Positions 1 to 6,356 of a DNA stretch of 11,159 nt are shown here, one piece after another. Positions within the stretch are counted from its first letter, which is position 1. Every line of letters begins with the position of its first letter. Both the position numbers and the translations under genes were made by a program. Below the pieces are notes generated by a model. The model had not been told where the DNA came from, made no database searches, and was given only the letters and a program-made list of their open reading frames with translations. The stretch is from Pseudobdellovibrionaceae bacterium (GTDB lineage Bacteria; Bdellovibrionota; Bdellovibrionia; Bdellovibrionales; Bdellovibrionaceae), in NCBI GenBank assembly GCA_014376325.1, contig JACMRP010000211.1:1-11159 (forward strand), read 5' to 3'.

Positions 1-87
1 GAGGGGCCGTTTTTCCTGAACGCGATGGAAATAGCCGCAAAAAAATTAGACGAATCTTTAACTATCTACAAACCAAAAGGATATTAA
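1..87 (+). CDS. C-terminal end of an unidentified gene (partial)
   Basis: An open frame enters from the left edge and ends at TAA 85-87, giving the last 28 residues of a protein (EGPFFLNAMEIAAKKL..., ending YKPKGY). The stop directly abuts the ATG of the next gene at 88, and the ribosome binding site of that gene (AAGGA, 77-81) lies inside this frame. The two are therefore probably one transcript with coupled translation. The tail is a short helix-like stretch with no motif I recognise, so I give no function. Confidence 0.6.
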   Translation, partial: EGPFFLNAMEIAAKKLDESLTIYKPKGY

Positions 88-519
88 ATGCCAGTGAATC
101 AGTTGCCACCAGTCGCAAAATCATTCTTCGCCTTCTGTAAAAAATGTGATGCGGACCGATACCACGTAGTGGTAGCGCATACGACGGCACGCACGGCGAA
201 AATCAAATGCGAAGTGTGTGGCAGTCAAAAATCGTATTCTTTGCCAAAAGCGGCGGGCAGCAGTGCAAAACCAAAGACCACGCGTCCACGCGCAAGTTCA
301 GAGACTGCACGCAGATCTTCGCACAACGCAGAATACGAAACTTTGATGTCTAGCGAAGCCGGCAAGGAAAGCCCTTACAGCATCAAAGGCAAATTCAAGC
401 TGAACGAAAAAATCAATCATCCGAAGTTTGGTTTAGGCGTTGTTCGCGGCGTGCAATCTGAAAAAGTAGAAGTGATCTTCGCGGACGAAGTTCGAAACCT
501 CGTTCACAATCGAGAGTAA
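88..519 (+). CDS. Zinc-ribbon protein with C-terminal UvrD/PcrA-like Tudor segment
   Basis: A 143-residue protein of unknown function. Residues 17-44 contain two CxxC pairs (C17, C20, C41, C44), a typical four-cysteine zinc ribbon. Residues about 55-85 are a basic Ser/Arg/Lys-rich linker, likely disordered. Residues about 101-143 (core INHPKFGLGVVRGV, then VEVIFADEVRNLV) resemble the small beta-barrel at the C-terminus of UvrD/PcrA helicases (pattern xHxxFGxGxVxxxxxxxxxVxF), a protein- or nucleic-acid-contact module. The start is supported by AAGGA at 77-81, 6 bases upstream. The stop overlaps the next gene's start by one base (TAATG, 517-521), so it is probably co-translated with the helicase. 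A nucleic-acid-binding accessory role to that helicase is my inference. The family resemblance comes from pattern, not from a search. Confidence 0.75.
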   Translation: MPVNQLPPVAKSFFAFCKKCDADRYHVVVAHTTARTAKIKCEVCGSQKSYSLPKAAGSSAKPKTTRPRASSETARRSSHNAEYETLMSSEAGKESPYSIKGKFKLNEKINHPKFGLGVVRGVQSEKVEVIFADEVRNLVHNRE

Positions 520-2555
520 TGAGCACTTTTTGGACCAAAGGACTTAATCCTGAGCAGGTCAAAGCCGTTGAACACGACTTTGGCCCTTTGCTTATTCTGG
601 CGGGCGCGGGCTCGGGCAAAACGACAGTTTTGGTTTCTAGAACTGGCCGCTTGATCGAACAAAAGATCGCAAAGGCCGACGAAATTTGCGTCCTGACATT
701 CACGAATAAATCGGCAAAAGAGCTCAAGCACAGAGTCGCCACCAAAGTCGGCGCTCAGGGTAAAAAAGGCTTATGGGCCGGAACTTTTCATTCGTTCGGT
801 TTACAAATCCTGCGCAGGTTTCACAAGCACGCGGGACTCAGTCCCTATTTCGGCATCGTCGATCAAAGCGATTGCAGTTCGATTTTAAAAGAGCTGCTGA
901 AGGACGTAAAAACCTCCGGCAAAGATAAATTTGATACCGATAAATTGCTGAACATGGTGAACGATCACCGCACGGGCATGGCGAAAAAGACGGAAGCTTT
1001 CGACGAGTACCATGAAATTGTTGAAATGCTCGCGCCCAAATTTGATAAACGTTTAGAAATGCTCGGCGTGGTCGACTTTGAAGGCCTGCTGATGAAGCCA
1101 TTGCAATTATTTAAATCCCACCCGGAAACGCTTGAAAAAATTCAGGAGTCTTTTACCCAAGTGATGGTGGACGAATTTCAAGATACGAATCGATTGCAGA
1201 TGGAATTGATTCACCAGATCGTGAAGGGCCACAATAACATCACGGTCGTCGGCGACGACGATCAGTCGATTTACGGGTGGCGCGGGGCCGAAGTAAAAAA
1301 TATCTTAAACTTCCCCAAAGAATTTAAACACTGTGAAGTGATTAAGCTCGAACGCAATTACAGATCCAGCGTCGAGATCTTGGCGGTCGCGAACGCCGCG
1401 ATCGCGCAAAACAAAAACCGTCACGGAAAAATCCTCCGCTCTGACGTCGCGCAAGAATCTGGCGTTCTTCCGGAAGTATTTGTTTTAGAGCGCGAAGAAG
1501 ACGAATGCGATTTCGTCGTGAATGAAGTTCAGCACTTTCTGCGACAAGGGTATACTTACAAAGACTTCGCGGTGTTATATCGTTCGAACACTCAGGGCGG
1601 ACTTATCGAAAGCTCGCTCAGGCGCGCGAGCATACCGTACACGATTACCGGGGGAACTTCGATCTTTGACCGCAAAGAAGTCAAAGACGTGATGGCGTAC
1701 CTAAAGCAAGCCTTGGCGCCGAACGAAGTTTCGCTGAGAAGGATCATCAACGTTCCGCCGCGCGGGATCGGTGACTCTACCATCGAAAAGCTGACGCAAT
1801 TTTCACGCGATGAAAAATTAACTTTCATGGAGGCTTGCCAAAAATGGGAAGAGGCCGGCCTGCCTGCAAAAACGGGCGAGGCCCTGGACGACTTGCTTAA
1901 TTTTTGTCACGCTTTGCCTTCGCAGATTTTGGACTACAAAGTGGGTTCATCTCCGGGCGCGCATTTTGTAGAGATCGTGCAGTTATTAGGTTACCGGCAG
2001 TTTATTTATAATTCGACGGCCGACCCGAGCGTCGCTGAAAAAAAATGGCAAGTTGTTGAGATCGTCGGACGCATCCTGGATGCGTACCTTGGAAAACGCG
2101 CTTATGATTTAAACACGATGAAGTCTTTTATGGACGCGATGATGTTGCGGGACGATGTCGGCAACGAGGACGTTACTCAAAATAAAATGCAGCTGATGAC
2201 CTTGCATGCGAGCAAGGGATTAGAATTCCCCGTCGTCATATTGGCCGGACTTGAAGAGGACCTTCTGCCGCACCGAACTTTAGGTGGCGATATCGACGAA
2301 GAGCGAAGACTGTTTTACGTTGGCGTGACGCGTGCAAAAAAGCGTTTGGTCATGTCACGATGCCAGCAGCGTAAGCGCCAAGGCGTGGTGCGCCCCGTAA
2401 CCGCGTCGCGCTTTTTGCTCGAGATCGCGCAAAAACTCTACAAAGAATATCCAACGGGTGCTCGCCCAGTGTCGGGACAAGAGCGCGATGATCTCGTCTC
2501 TGGCTTTTTGAAGGGCCTGCAGTCGAAATCTCAAAATTCGCCCAAGCAAGGTTGA
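519..2555 (+). CDS. uvrD: UvrD/Rep/PcrA-type superfamily 1A DNA helicase
   Basis: A 678-residue ATP-dependent 3'-5' DNA helicase acting in repair and replication-fork maintenance. All SF1A motifs are visible in order: Q motif (LNPEQVKAVEH, residues 9-19), Walker A AGAGSGKTT (28-36), motif Ib TFTNKSAKEL, GTFHSFG, Walker B VDEFQDTN (D218/E219), motif III GDDDQSIYGWRGAE (245-258), motif IV LERNYRSS, motif V TLHASKGLEFPVV, and motif VI EERRLFYVGVTRAKKRL (594-610). The GDDDQSIYGWRGA form is closest to Rep among the paralogues. Length fits Rep/UvrD, but the end after motif VI is short and lacks the usual C-terminal Tudor-like barrel; a similar segment sits in the overlapping upstream gene. The start overlaps the upstream stop by one base, with weak purine-rich GAGAG at 512-516. 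Whether it is the UvrD, Rep or PcrA orthologue cannot be settled here. Confidence 0.95.
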   Translation: MSTFWTKGLNPEQVKAVEHDFGPLLILAGAGSGKTTVLVSRTGRLIEQKIAKADEICVLTFTNKSAKELKHRVATKVGAQGKKGLWAGTFHSFGLQILRRFHKHAGLSPYFGIVDQSDCSSILKELLKDVKTSGKDKFDTDKLLNMVNDHRTGMAKKTEAFDEYHEIVEMLAPKFDKRLEMLGVVDFEGLLMKPLQLFKSHPETLEKIQESFTQVMVDEFQDTNRLQMELIHQIVKGHNNITVVGDDDQSIYGWRGAEVKNILNFPKEFKHCEVIKLERNYRSSVEILAVANAAIAQNKNRHGKILRSDVAQESGVLPEVFVLEREEDECDFVVNEVQHFLRQGYTYKDFAVLYRSNTQGGLIESSLRRASIPYTITGGTSIFDRKEVKDVMAYLKQALAPNEVSLRRIINVPPRGIGDSTIEKLTQFSRDEKLTFMEACQKWEEAGLPAKTGEALDDLLNFCHALPSQILDYKVGSSPGAHFVEIVQLLGYRQFIYNSTADPSVAEKKWQVVEIVGRILDAYLGKRAYDLNTMKSFMDAMMLRDDVGNEDVTQNKMQLMTLHASKGLEFPVVILAGLEEDLLPHRTLGGDIDEERRLFYVGVTRAKKRLVMSRCQQRKRQGVVRPVTASRFLLEIAQKLYKEYPTGARPVSGQERDDLVSGFLKGLQSKSQNSPKQG

Positions 2556-2580
2556 CAAGGCCGGGCCCTCGGGATGGGAT
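2552..2580 (+). promoter_or_regulatory. Possible weak sigma70-type promoter for the ParA operon
   Basis: A perfect TTGACA (2552-2557) overlaps the helicase stop codon. After 17 bases comes TGGGAT (2575-2580), a poor -10 match (three of six). The 61-base gap before the ParA gene, with its own strong ribosome binding site, makes a separate promoter plausible. Confidence 0.3.
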
Positions 2581-2581
2581 G

Positions 2582-2599
2582 AGATTCTTTGACGAATCT
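2582..2599. promoter_or_regulatory. Perfect 6-bp inverted repeat in the ParA leader
   Basis: AGATTC (2582-2587) and GAATCT (2594-2599) are separated by six bases and lie just before the Shine-Dalgarno sequence at 2604. It could be an operator half-site pair or a small leader hairpin. Chance occurrence is possible given the short arms. Confidence 0.3.
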
Positions 2600-2616
2600 G
2601 TCTAAGGAGAGTCCCG

Positions 2617-3399
2617 ATGGCGAGAGCTAAAAAATCGTTTCCTCACAAAATTGTGTCCGTTCAGATGTTAAAGGGCGGAGTCGCAAAGACGACCTCGGTT
2701 TTAAACATTGGACTCGGTGCCGCTGAGCTGGGGGCGAGGGTTTTGTTCATTGATCTTGATCAACAGGCAAATTTGACATTTGCACTGGGCGTCGACGTCG
2801 ATGAAGCGGAAGAGAAATCGGTATGGCTCGACATCGTCGAAAAGAAAGCACGCATTCAAGATTGTTTGGTTAAAATCACAGACAAGATTGACCTGATTCC
2901 TTCAAACTTAAACAATTCGGTCCTGGACCGGGTGTTATTAAATTCGAACCGCAATTGGGCGCAGGCCGTAAAGTCGCCATTGGAACTGATTCGTAAAAAT
3001 TATGATTTGATATTGATAGACACTGCGCCCGCGCTCAGCGCAACGAATACTGCGGTGACGGTGGCCTCGGACGAAGTGATCTTTCCGGTGAATCCGGATC
3101 GCTTCTCCTACATGGGACTCGTTAAGCATTTAGAAGAGCTCCGTGAAATTAAAAAAGATTTTGACCTAGACCTTACCGAGAAAATTTTATTTACCCGCTT
3201 CGACGGTCGCGAAAAGTCCAGTCATGAACTTTTGCAGAAATGCATCGATTCATTTGAAGATTTATTGATGAAAAGCTATATAAGAACTTCGACCGAATTA
3301 AAAAACACGATCGGGACGGGGAAGTCGATTTACGACTCTAAATCGAGCGCCCGCGAAGATTACGAGATGATCACCCGCGAAGTTTTAGAAATGCTGTGA
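2617..3399 (+). CDS. ParA/MinD-family deviant Walker A ATPase
   Basis: A 260-residue ATPase of the ParA/Soj type. These proteins dimerise on ATP, bind the nucleoid or membrane, and position DNA or protein cargo when a partner stimulates hydrolysis. Seen: deviant Walker A KGGVAKTT with signature lysine K19 and catalytic K24; FIDLDQQANLT (D46, D48) corresponding to switch I; Walker B-like LILIDTAPALSATN (D135). The usual glycine before K24 is alanine (VAK rather than VGK), a tolerated variant in this family. There is no N-terminal helix-turn-helix, so it is the short, chromosomal type and not an autorepressing plasmid ParA. AAGGAGA (2604-2610) sits 6 bases before the ATG. No parB gene or obvious parS-like repeat is nearby. 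Instead a small basic/acidic protein follows 6 bases after the stop, which points to cargo positioning and not chromosome partitioning (inference). Confidence 0.92.
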   Translation: MARAKKSFPHKIVSVQMLKGGVAKTTSVLNIGLGAAELGARVLFIDLDQQANLTFALGVDVDEAEEKSVWLDIVEKKARIQDCLVKITDKIDLIPSNLNNSVLDRVLLNSNRNWAQAVKSPLELIRKNYDLILIDTAPALSATNTAVTVASDEVIFPVNPDRFSYMGLVKHLEELREIKKDFDLDLTEKILFTRFDGREKSSHELLQKCIDSFEDLLMKSYIRTSTELKNTIGTGKSIYDSKSSAREDYEMITREVLEML

Positions 3400-3405
3400 G
3401 GGAAT

Positions 3406-3951
3406 ATGCCAACAATTAAAGATTACGAAAAAAAGAAAAAAGCTCGCAGACGCCGCCCGGGTCGCGAAGATGGCGAAACTCTGCCTAAGGAAGATGTTGA
3501 AGTGGAAGTCGGCGATGCGGACGAAATGTTCGACGCCGATGCAAAAGCGGCCTTTGCTGATAGGGACGCGGAAGCACAACAGGCTTTTGCGGATCCCGAG
3601 GCGGATGCACAAGCGGCTTTCGGTTTTGAAAGTACGAGTACCTTTGAAGAAGGCACTTCGCAAGCCCGCGACTTCAAAAAAGAAGAAAAGAAAATTCATA
3701 TCGAATTTCCGTACAGCGAAATGATCCGCGCGCGTGCCCCGAAATTTTTTGAAGTGGCAGAGACGGTCGCAACCGACTGGGTTAACGACGGCAACTTCGA
3801 AAACGTCCCGGTCGGCCACCCGGTCGCCCAGATGACGGTCGCGGCAGGACTTCGTAAAGCGAAAGAAGTCGAAAAGAAGCTCGAAGAAAAAGGCGTTTTC
3901 ATGATGGCTAAGATGGGCCTAGAATTCGCAAAATCAAAGCTGAAAAGATAA
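3406..3951 (+). CDS. Acidic repeat protein with basic N-terminus, likely ParA partner
   Basis: A 181-residue protein I do not recognise as a family. Residues 1-22 hold a dense Lys/Arg cluster (KKKKARRRRPG). Residues about 25-42 are acidic. Residues 43-75 are three imperfect 11-residue repeats (DADAKAAFADR, DAEAQQAFADP, EADAQAAFGFE; DNA 3532-3630), each centred on an A-x-x-AF core. Residues about 100-181 look folded and helical, ending in a Lys/Glu amphipathic helix and a basic tail. There is no helix-turn-helix, so it is not ParB. It starts 6 bases after the ATPase stop, with GAGG at 3398-3401, and ends one base before bolA. A short positively charged N-terminus followed by a disordered region and a C-terminal domain is the recurrent architecture of factors that stimulate ParA-type ATPases (ParB N-terminus, PomX, TlpT). 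A ParA partner or adaptor is the best inference. Confidence 0.8.
   Translation: MPTIKDYEKKKKARRRRPGREDGETLPKEDVEVEVGDADEMFDADAKAAFADRDAEAQQAFADPEADAQAAFGFESTSTFEEGTSQARDFKKEEKKIHIEFPYSEMIRARAPKFFEVAETVATDWVNDGNFENVPVGHPVAQMTVAAGLRKAKEVEKKLEEKGVFMMAKMGLEFAKSKLKR
3532..3630 (+). repeat. Three tandem 33-bp coding repeats
   Basis: Units 3532-3564, 3565-3597 and 3598-3630 encode three diverged 11-residue acidic/alanine repeats ending in AF. The DNA copies differ at many codon positions, so the repeat is kept at protein level and is probably old, not a recent slippage product. Confidence 0.7.
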
Positions 3952-3952
3952 T

Positions 3953-4276
3953 ATGGGACCAAGGGAAGCTCTCCTCAGAACCAAGATCGAGTCGACATTT
4001 AATCCCGAGTACTACGAACTCGTGAACGAAAGTTATATGCACTCGGTTCCGAAGGGGTCGGAGAGCCATTTTAAAGTTTTGATCGTGAGCGAAAAATTTG
4101 CGGGCAAACCCAGGCTCGAACGAAGCCGCATGGTCACCGAACTTTTCAAAGACGAAATGAACACGGGCCTGCATGCCCTTTCGCAAAGAACCATGACCCC
4201 GGAAGAGTGGGCACCGGTGAAAGATACCTTCGAAATGGTTTCCCCCGAATGTCGAGGCGGTAGCAAAGCGCCCTAA
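3953..4276 (+). CDS. bolA: BolA family protein
   Basis: A 107-residue BolA/IbaG-family protein, close to E. coli BolA in length. These proteins have a class II KH-like fold, pair with monothiol glutaredoxins around a [2Fe-2S] cluster, and act in iron-sulfur trafficking and stress or morphology control. Recognisable signatures are NESYMHSVPKGSESHFKVLI, the invariant HAL (GLHALS), and TPEEW near the end. Two usual positions differ: the common RHR before the central helix reads RSR (LERSRMV), and LHT after HAL reads QRT. The invariant histidine of HAL is kept, so cluster binding may be intact. The start lies one base after the stop of the upstream gene and has no strong ribosome binding site of its own, which suggests translational coupling. 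No glutaredoxin gene is present in the window. Confidence 0.92.
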   Translation: MGPREALLRTKIESTFNPEYYELVNESYMHSVPKGSESHFKVLIVSEKFAGKPRLERSRMVTELFKDEMNTGLHALSQRTMTPEEWAPVKDTFEMVSPECRGGSKAP

Positions 4277-4391
4277 GTTATTCTTGGGTGTCTCCGCTGC
4301 GCGGAGACGATCCGATGTGGGGCATGCACTTGATCCAGAATCTCTTCGCGTTTTCGTCCGAAGCCGTCCTTCGCAACTGCGAAGCGAGTAC
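4277..4391. other. Intergenic stretch with two stem-loops
   Basis: No convincing gene. GTCTCCGC/GCGGAGAC forms an 8-bp stem with a three-base loop (4290-4308), 14 bases after the bolA stop. It lacks a following T tract, so it is a weak terminator or an mRNA 3'-end structure. A second hairpin, CTTCGC-AACT-GCGAAG (4369-4384), lies just past the stop of the minus-strand small gene and could end that transcript, also without a clear T run. Confidence 0.5.
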
Positions 4392-4577
4392 TTAGTCGTT
4401 GAAGTCGCGGAGTTTGTCTTTGAGTGTAGCTAGGAGAGTTTTGATTTCTTGGAGTTGCTTCTCCTCTGGAGAAAGCCGAGTGGTCAGATCTTCAGTCAGG
4501 ACCGACCATGTTTCAAGCGCGTCCTTGAGATCTTTATTTATGTCATTCCATTTGCGATCAGGGTCTTTCGTTGTCAC
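4392..4577 (-). CDS. Small charged helical protein, hypothetical
   Basis: A 61-residue frame starting with GTG at 4577 and ending TAA at 4392. The protein is highly charged and predicted helical by eye. Its second half (SPEEKQLQEIKTLLATLKDK) shows leucine spacing consistent with an amphipathic or coiled-coil helix, and the first half has two tryptophans. Codon choice looks like the neighbouring genes. No signal peptide or membrane segment. I do not recognise a family. It stands alone on the minus strand between two plus-strand units. No purine-rich ribosome binding site precedes the GTG, and the upstream ATG reads straight into a stop, so either the message is leaderless or the call is wrong. 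Confidence 0.55.
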   Translation of the reverse strand: MTTKDPDRKWNDINKDLKDALETWSVLTEDLTTRLSPEEKQLQEIKTLLATLKDKLRDFND

Positions 4578-4583
4578 CCCATG

Positions 4584-4612
4584 AGTTAAGAGAAAAGAAG
4601 TTCATTTGACAA
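4584..4612 (-). promoter_or_regulatory. Possible divergent promoter for the small minus-strand gene
   Basis: On the minus strand, TTGTCA (4612-4607) and TTAACT (4589-4584) are separated by 17 bases. The -35 overlaps the plus-strand TTGACA of ettA. The predicted start of transcription would fall at about the GTG codon at 4577. The -10 match is poor. Confidence 0.25.
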
Positions 4613-4633
4613 GAAAATTCATCCTGATAGATT
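4606..4633 (+). promoter_or_regulatory. Sigma70-type promoter of ettA
   Basis: Perfect TTGACA at 4606-4611, a 16-base spacer, and TAGATT at 4628-4633 (four of six matches to TATAAT). This places transcription start near 4640, some 40 bases before the ettA ATG. Confidence 0.5.
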
Positions 4634-4682
4634 GAAGCTTTTTGCCCCCAAGGGGTCCTTACAGTATTTCAAGGAGTCTTCG

Positions 4683-6356
4683 ATGTCTCAAGATATCATC
4701 TACACGATGAAGGGTGTCTCTAAAGTTTACCCTCCTAATCGTTTCGTTTTAAAAAATATCTATTTGTCCTATTTTTATGGCGCAAAGATCGGGGTTTTAG
4801 GATTGAACGGCTCCGGCAAGTCTTCTTTGCTAAAAATTATGGCAGGTGTGGATTTAGATTTCGTCGGTGAAGCATTCCCCGCACGCGCGATGAAAGTAGG
4901 GTACCTCGAGCAAGAGCCAAAGCTCGATGAAACAATGACCGTCAAAGAGAATATTTTCTCCGGCATGGGCGAACTCCCGAAGTTGATGAAAGAGTTCAAC
5001 GCCATCAGCGAAAAATTCAACGATCCCGACATGGACGGTGATGAGATGAACAAACTCATCGAAAAACAGGGAGTCATCCAAGAAAAGCTCGAAGCCCTCG
5101 GTGGTTGGGACGTCGATCAAAAAATCGAAATCGCGATGGATGCCCTTCGCTGCCCGGATGGTGATTCGGCCATCGCGCCATTGTCCGGTGGGGAAAAACG
5201 CCGTGTTGCCCTCTGCAGACTTTTGCTCAGCGAACCGGATATTTTGCTTTTAGATGAACCGACGAATCACTTAGACGCCGAATCGGTCGCCTGGCTTGAG
5301 CAATTCTTAGCTCGTTTTCCGGGCACCGTCATCGCGGTAACGCATGATCGGTATTTTCTAGATAACGTTGCCGGTTGGATTTTAGAACTTGATCGGGGGG
5401 AGGGCATTCCTTGGAAAGGGAATTACACTTCTTGGCTCGAACAAAAAGACAAACGCACGGCCGTCGAATTAAAAGATCAGGCCCGAAGAGTTCGCACTTT
5501 AGAAAAAGAGTTGGACTGGATCCGTGCCGGCGCAAAGGCCCGCAGTGTAAAGGCCAAATCGCGGATCTCTGCTTACGAAAACTTACTGAAAGAGCCGACG
5601 CCAGAAAAATTGCAAGAGATGTCTATATATATCCCGGCGGGACCACGCTTGGGCGACATCGTTGTCGAAGCGAAGAACATCACGAAGGGCTATGACGGCA
5701 AACTGCTTTTTGACGACGTTAGCTTCGCTATTCCGCGCGGCGCGATCGTCGGGGTGATTGGGCCAAACGGGGTCGGTAAGACGACCTTGTTCCGCATGAT
5801 TACGGGGCAAGACAAGCCTGACAGCGGTTCTTTCAAGGTGGGCGAAACCGTGAAGATGGCTTACGTCGATCAGAATCGCGAAACGCTGAACGGCGAAAAA
5901 ACCGTTTGGGAAGAGCTCTCGGACGGTAACGAGTTGATTCAGCTCGGGACGAAAGAGATGTCATCTCGCGCCTACGTTTCGTGGTTTAACTTTTCCGGTT
6001 CTGATCAGCAAAAGAAAGTTGGACAGTTGTCGGGCGGCGAACGCAATCGCGTGAACATGGCAAAGATCCTGAAGCAGGGTGCAAATTTGCTTTTGCTCGA
6101 TGAACCGACCAATGACCTAGACGTGAACACCATGCGCGCGCTCGAGGATGCATTGCTGGAGTTCGGGGGATCGGTCGTCGTGATATCGCATGATCGTTGG
6201 TTCTTGGATCGTGTTTGTACGCACATCATGGCTTTTGAAGGGGATTCTAAAGTGGAATTCTTTAACGGCAATTTCAGTGAATACGAAGAAGATCGCAAAA
6301 AGCGCTTAGGCGCCGATGCGGCTCCGAAGCGTGTTCGCTTCCGATCTATTCAGTAA
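4683..6356 (+). CDS. ettA: EttA, ABC-F translational throttle ATPase
   Basis: A 557-residue ABC-F protein that binds the ribosomal E site and gates the first peptide bond according to the ATP/ADP ratio. E. coli EttA has about the same length and matches almost motif by motif. First ABC: GLNGSGKSS (40-48), signature LSGGEKRRVALCRLLL, Walker B LLLDEPTNHLD with catalytic E192. Between the nucleotide-binding parts lie the arm insertion (about 90-145) and the inter-domain linker that contacts tRNA (about 245-325, starting near EGIPWKGNYTSWLEQK). Second ABC: GPNGVGKTT, signature LSGGERNRVNMAKIL, Walker B LLLLDEPTNDLD with E474. It ends near LGADAAPKRVRFRSIQ. I chose ATG 4683, with AAGGAG (4671-4676) upstream, over an in-frame TTG at 4632, which overlaps the -10. 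It is cytoplasmic, with no transmembrane domain as expected for ABC-F. Confidence 0.97.
   Translation: MSQDIIYTMKGVSKVYPPNRFVLKNIYLSYFYGAKIGVLGLNGSGKSSLLKIMAGVDLDFVGEAFPARAMKVGYLEQEPKLDETMTVKENIFSGMGELPKLMKEFNAISEKFNDPDMDGDEMNKLIEKQGVIQEKLEALGGWDVDQKIEIAMDALRCPDGDSAIAPLSGGEKRRVALCRLLLSEPDILLLDEPTNHLDAESVAWLEQFLARFPGTVIAVTHDRYFLDNVAGWILELDRGEGIPWKGNYTSWLEQKDKRTAVELKDQARRVRTLEKELDWIRAGAKARSVKAKSRISAYENLLKEPTPEKLQEMSIYIPAGPRLGDIVVEAKNITKGYDGKLLFDDVSFAIPRGAIVGVIGPNGVGKTTLFRMITGQDKPDSGSFKVGETVKMAYVDQNRETLNGEKTVWEELSDGNELIQLGTKEMSSRAYVSWFNFSGSDQQKKVGQLSGGERNRVNMAKILKQGANLLLLDEPTNDLDVNTMRALEDALLEFGGSVVVISHDRWFLDRVCTHIMAFEGDSKVEFFNGNFSEYEEDRKKRLGADAAPKRVRFRSIQ

Noticed and set aside
3423..3677. Chromosome partition locus (parABS) or plasmid origin
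   Set aside because: No ParB helix-turn-helix protein, no parS-like palindrome and no iterons seen near the ATPase.
3385..3819. 144-residue minus-strand frame opposite the ATPase partner gene
   Set aside because: Phe-rich shadow of the Glu/Lys-rich coding strand; the plus-strand gene has tight operon spacing and sensible composition.
4632..4682. Longer N-terminus of ettA from TTG 4632
   Set aside because: It overlaps the -10 element, and the ATG at 4683 with AAGGAG matches the known EttA N-terminus.
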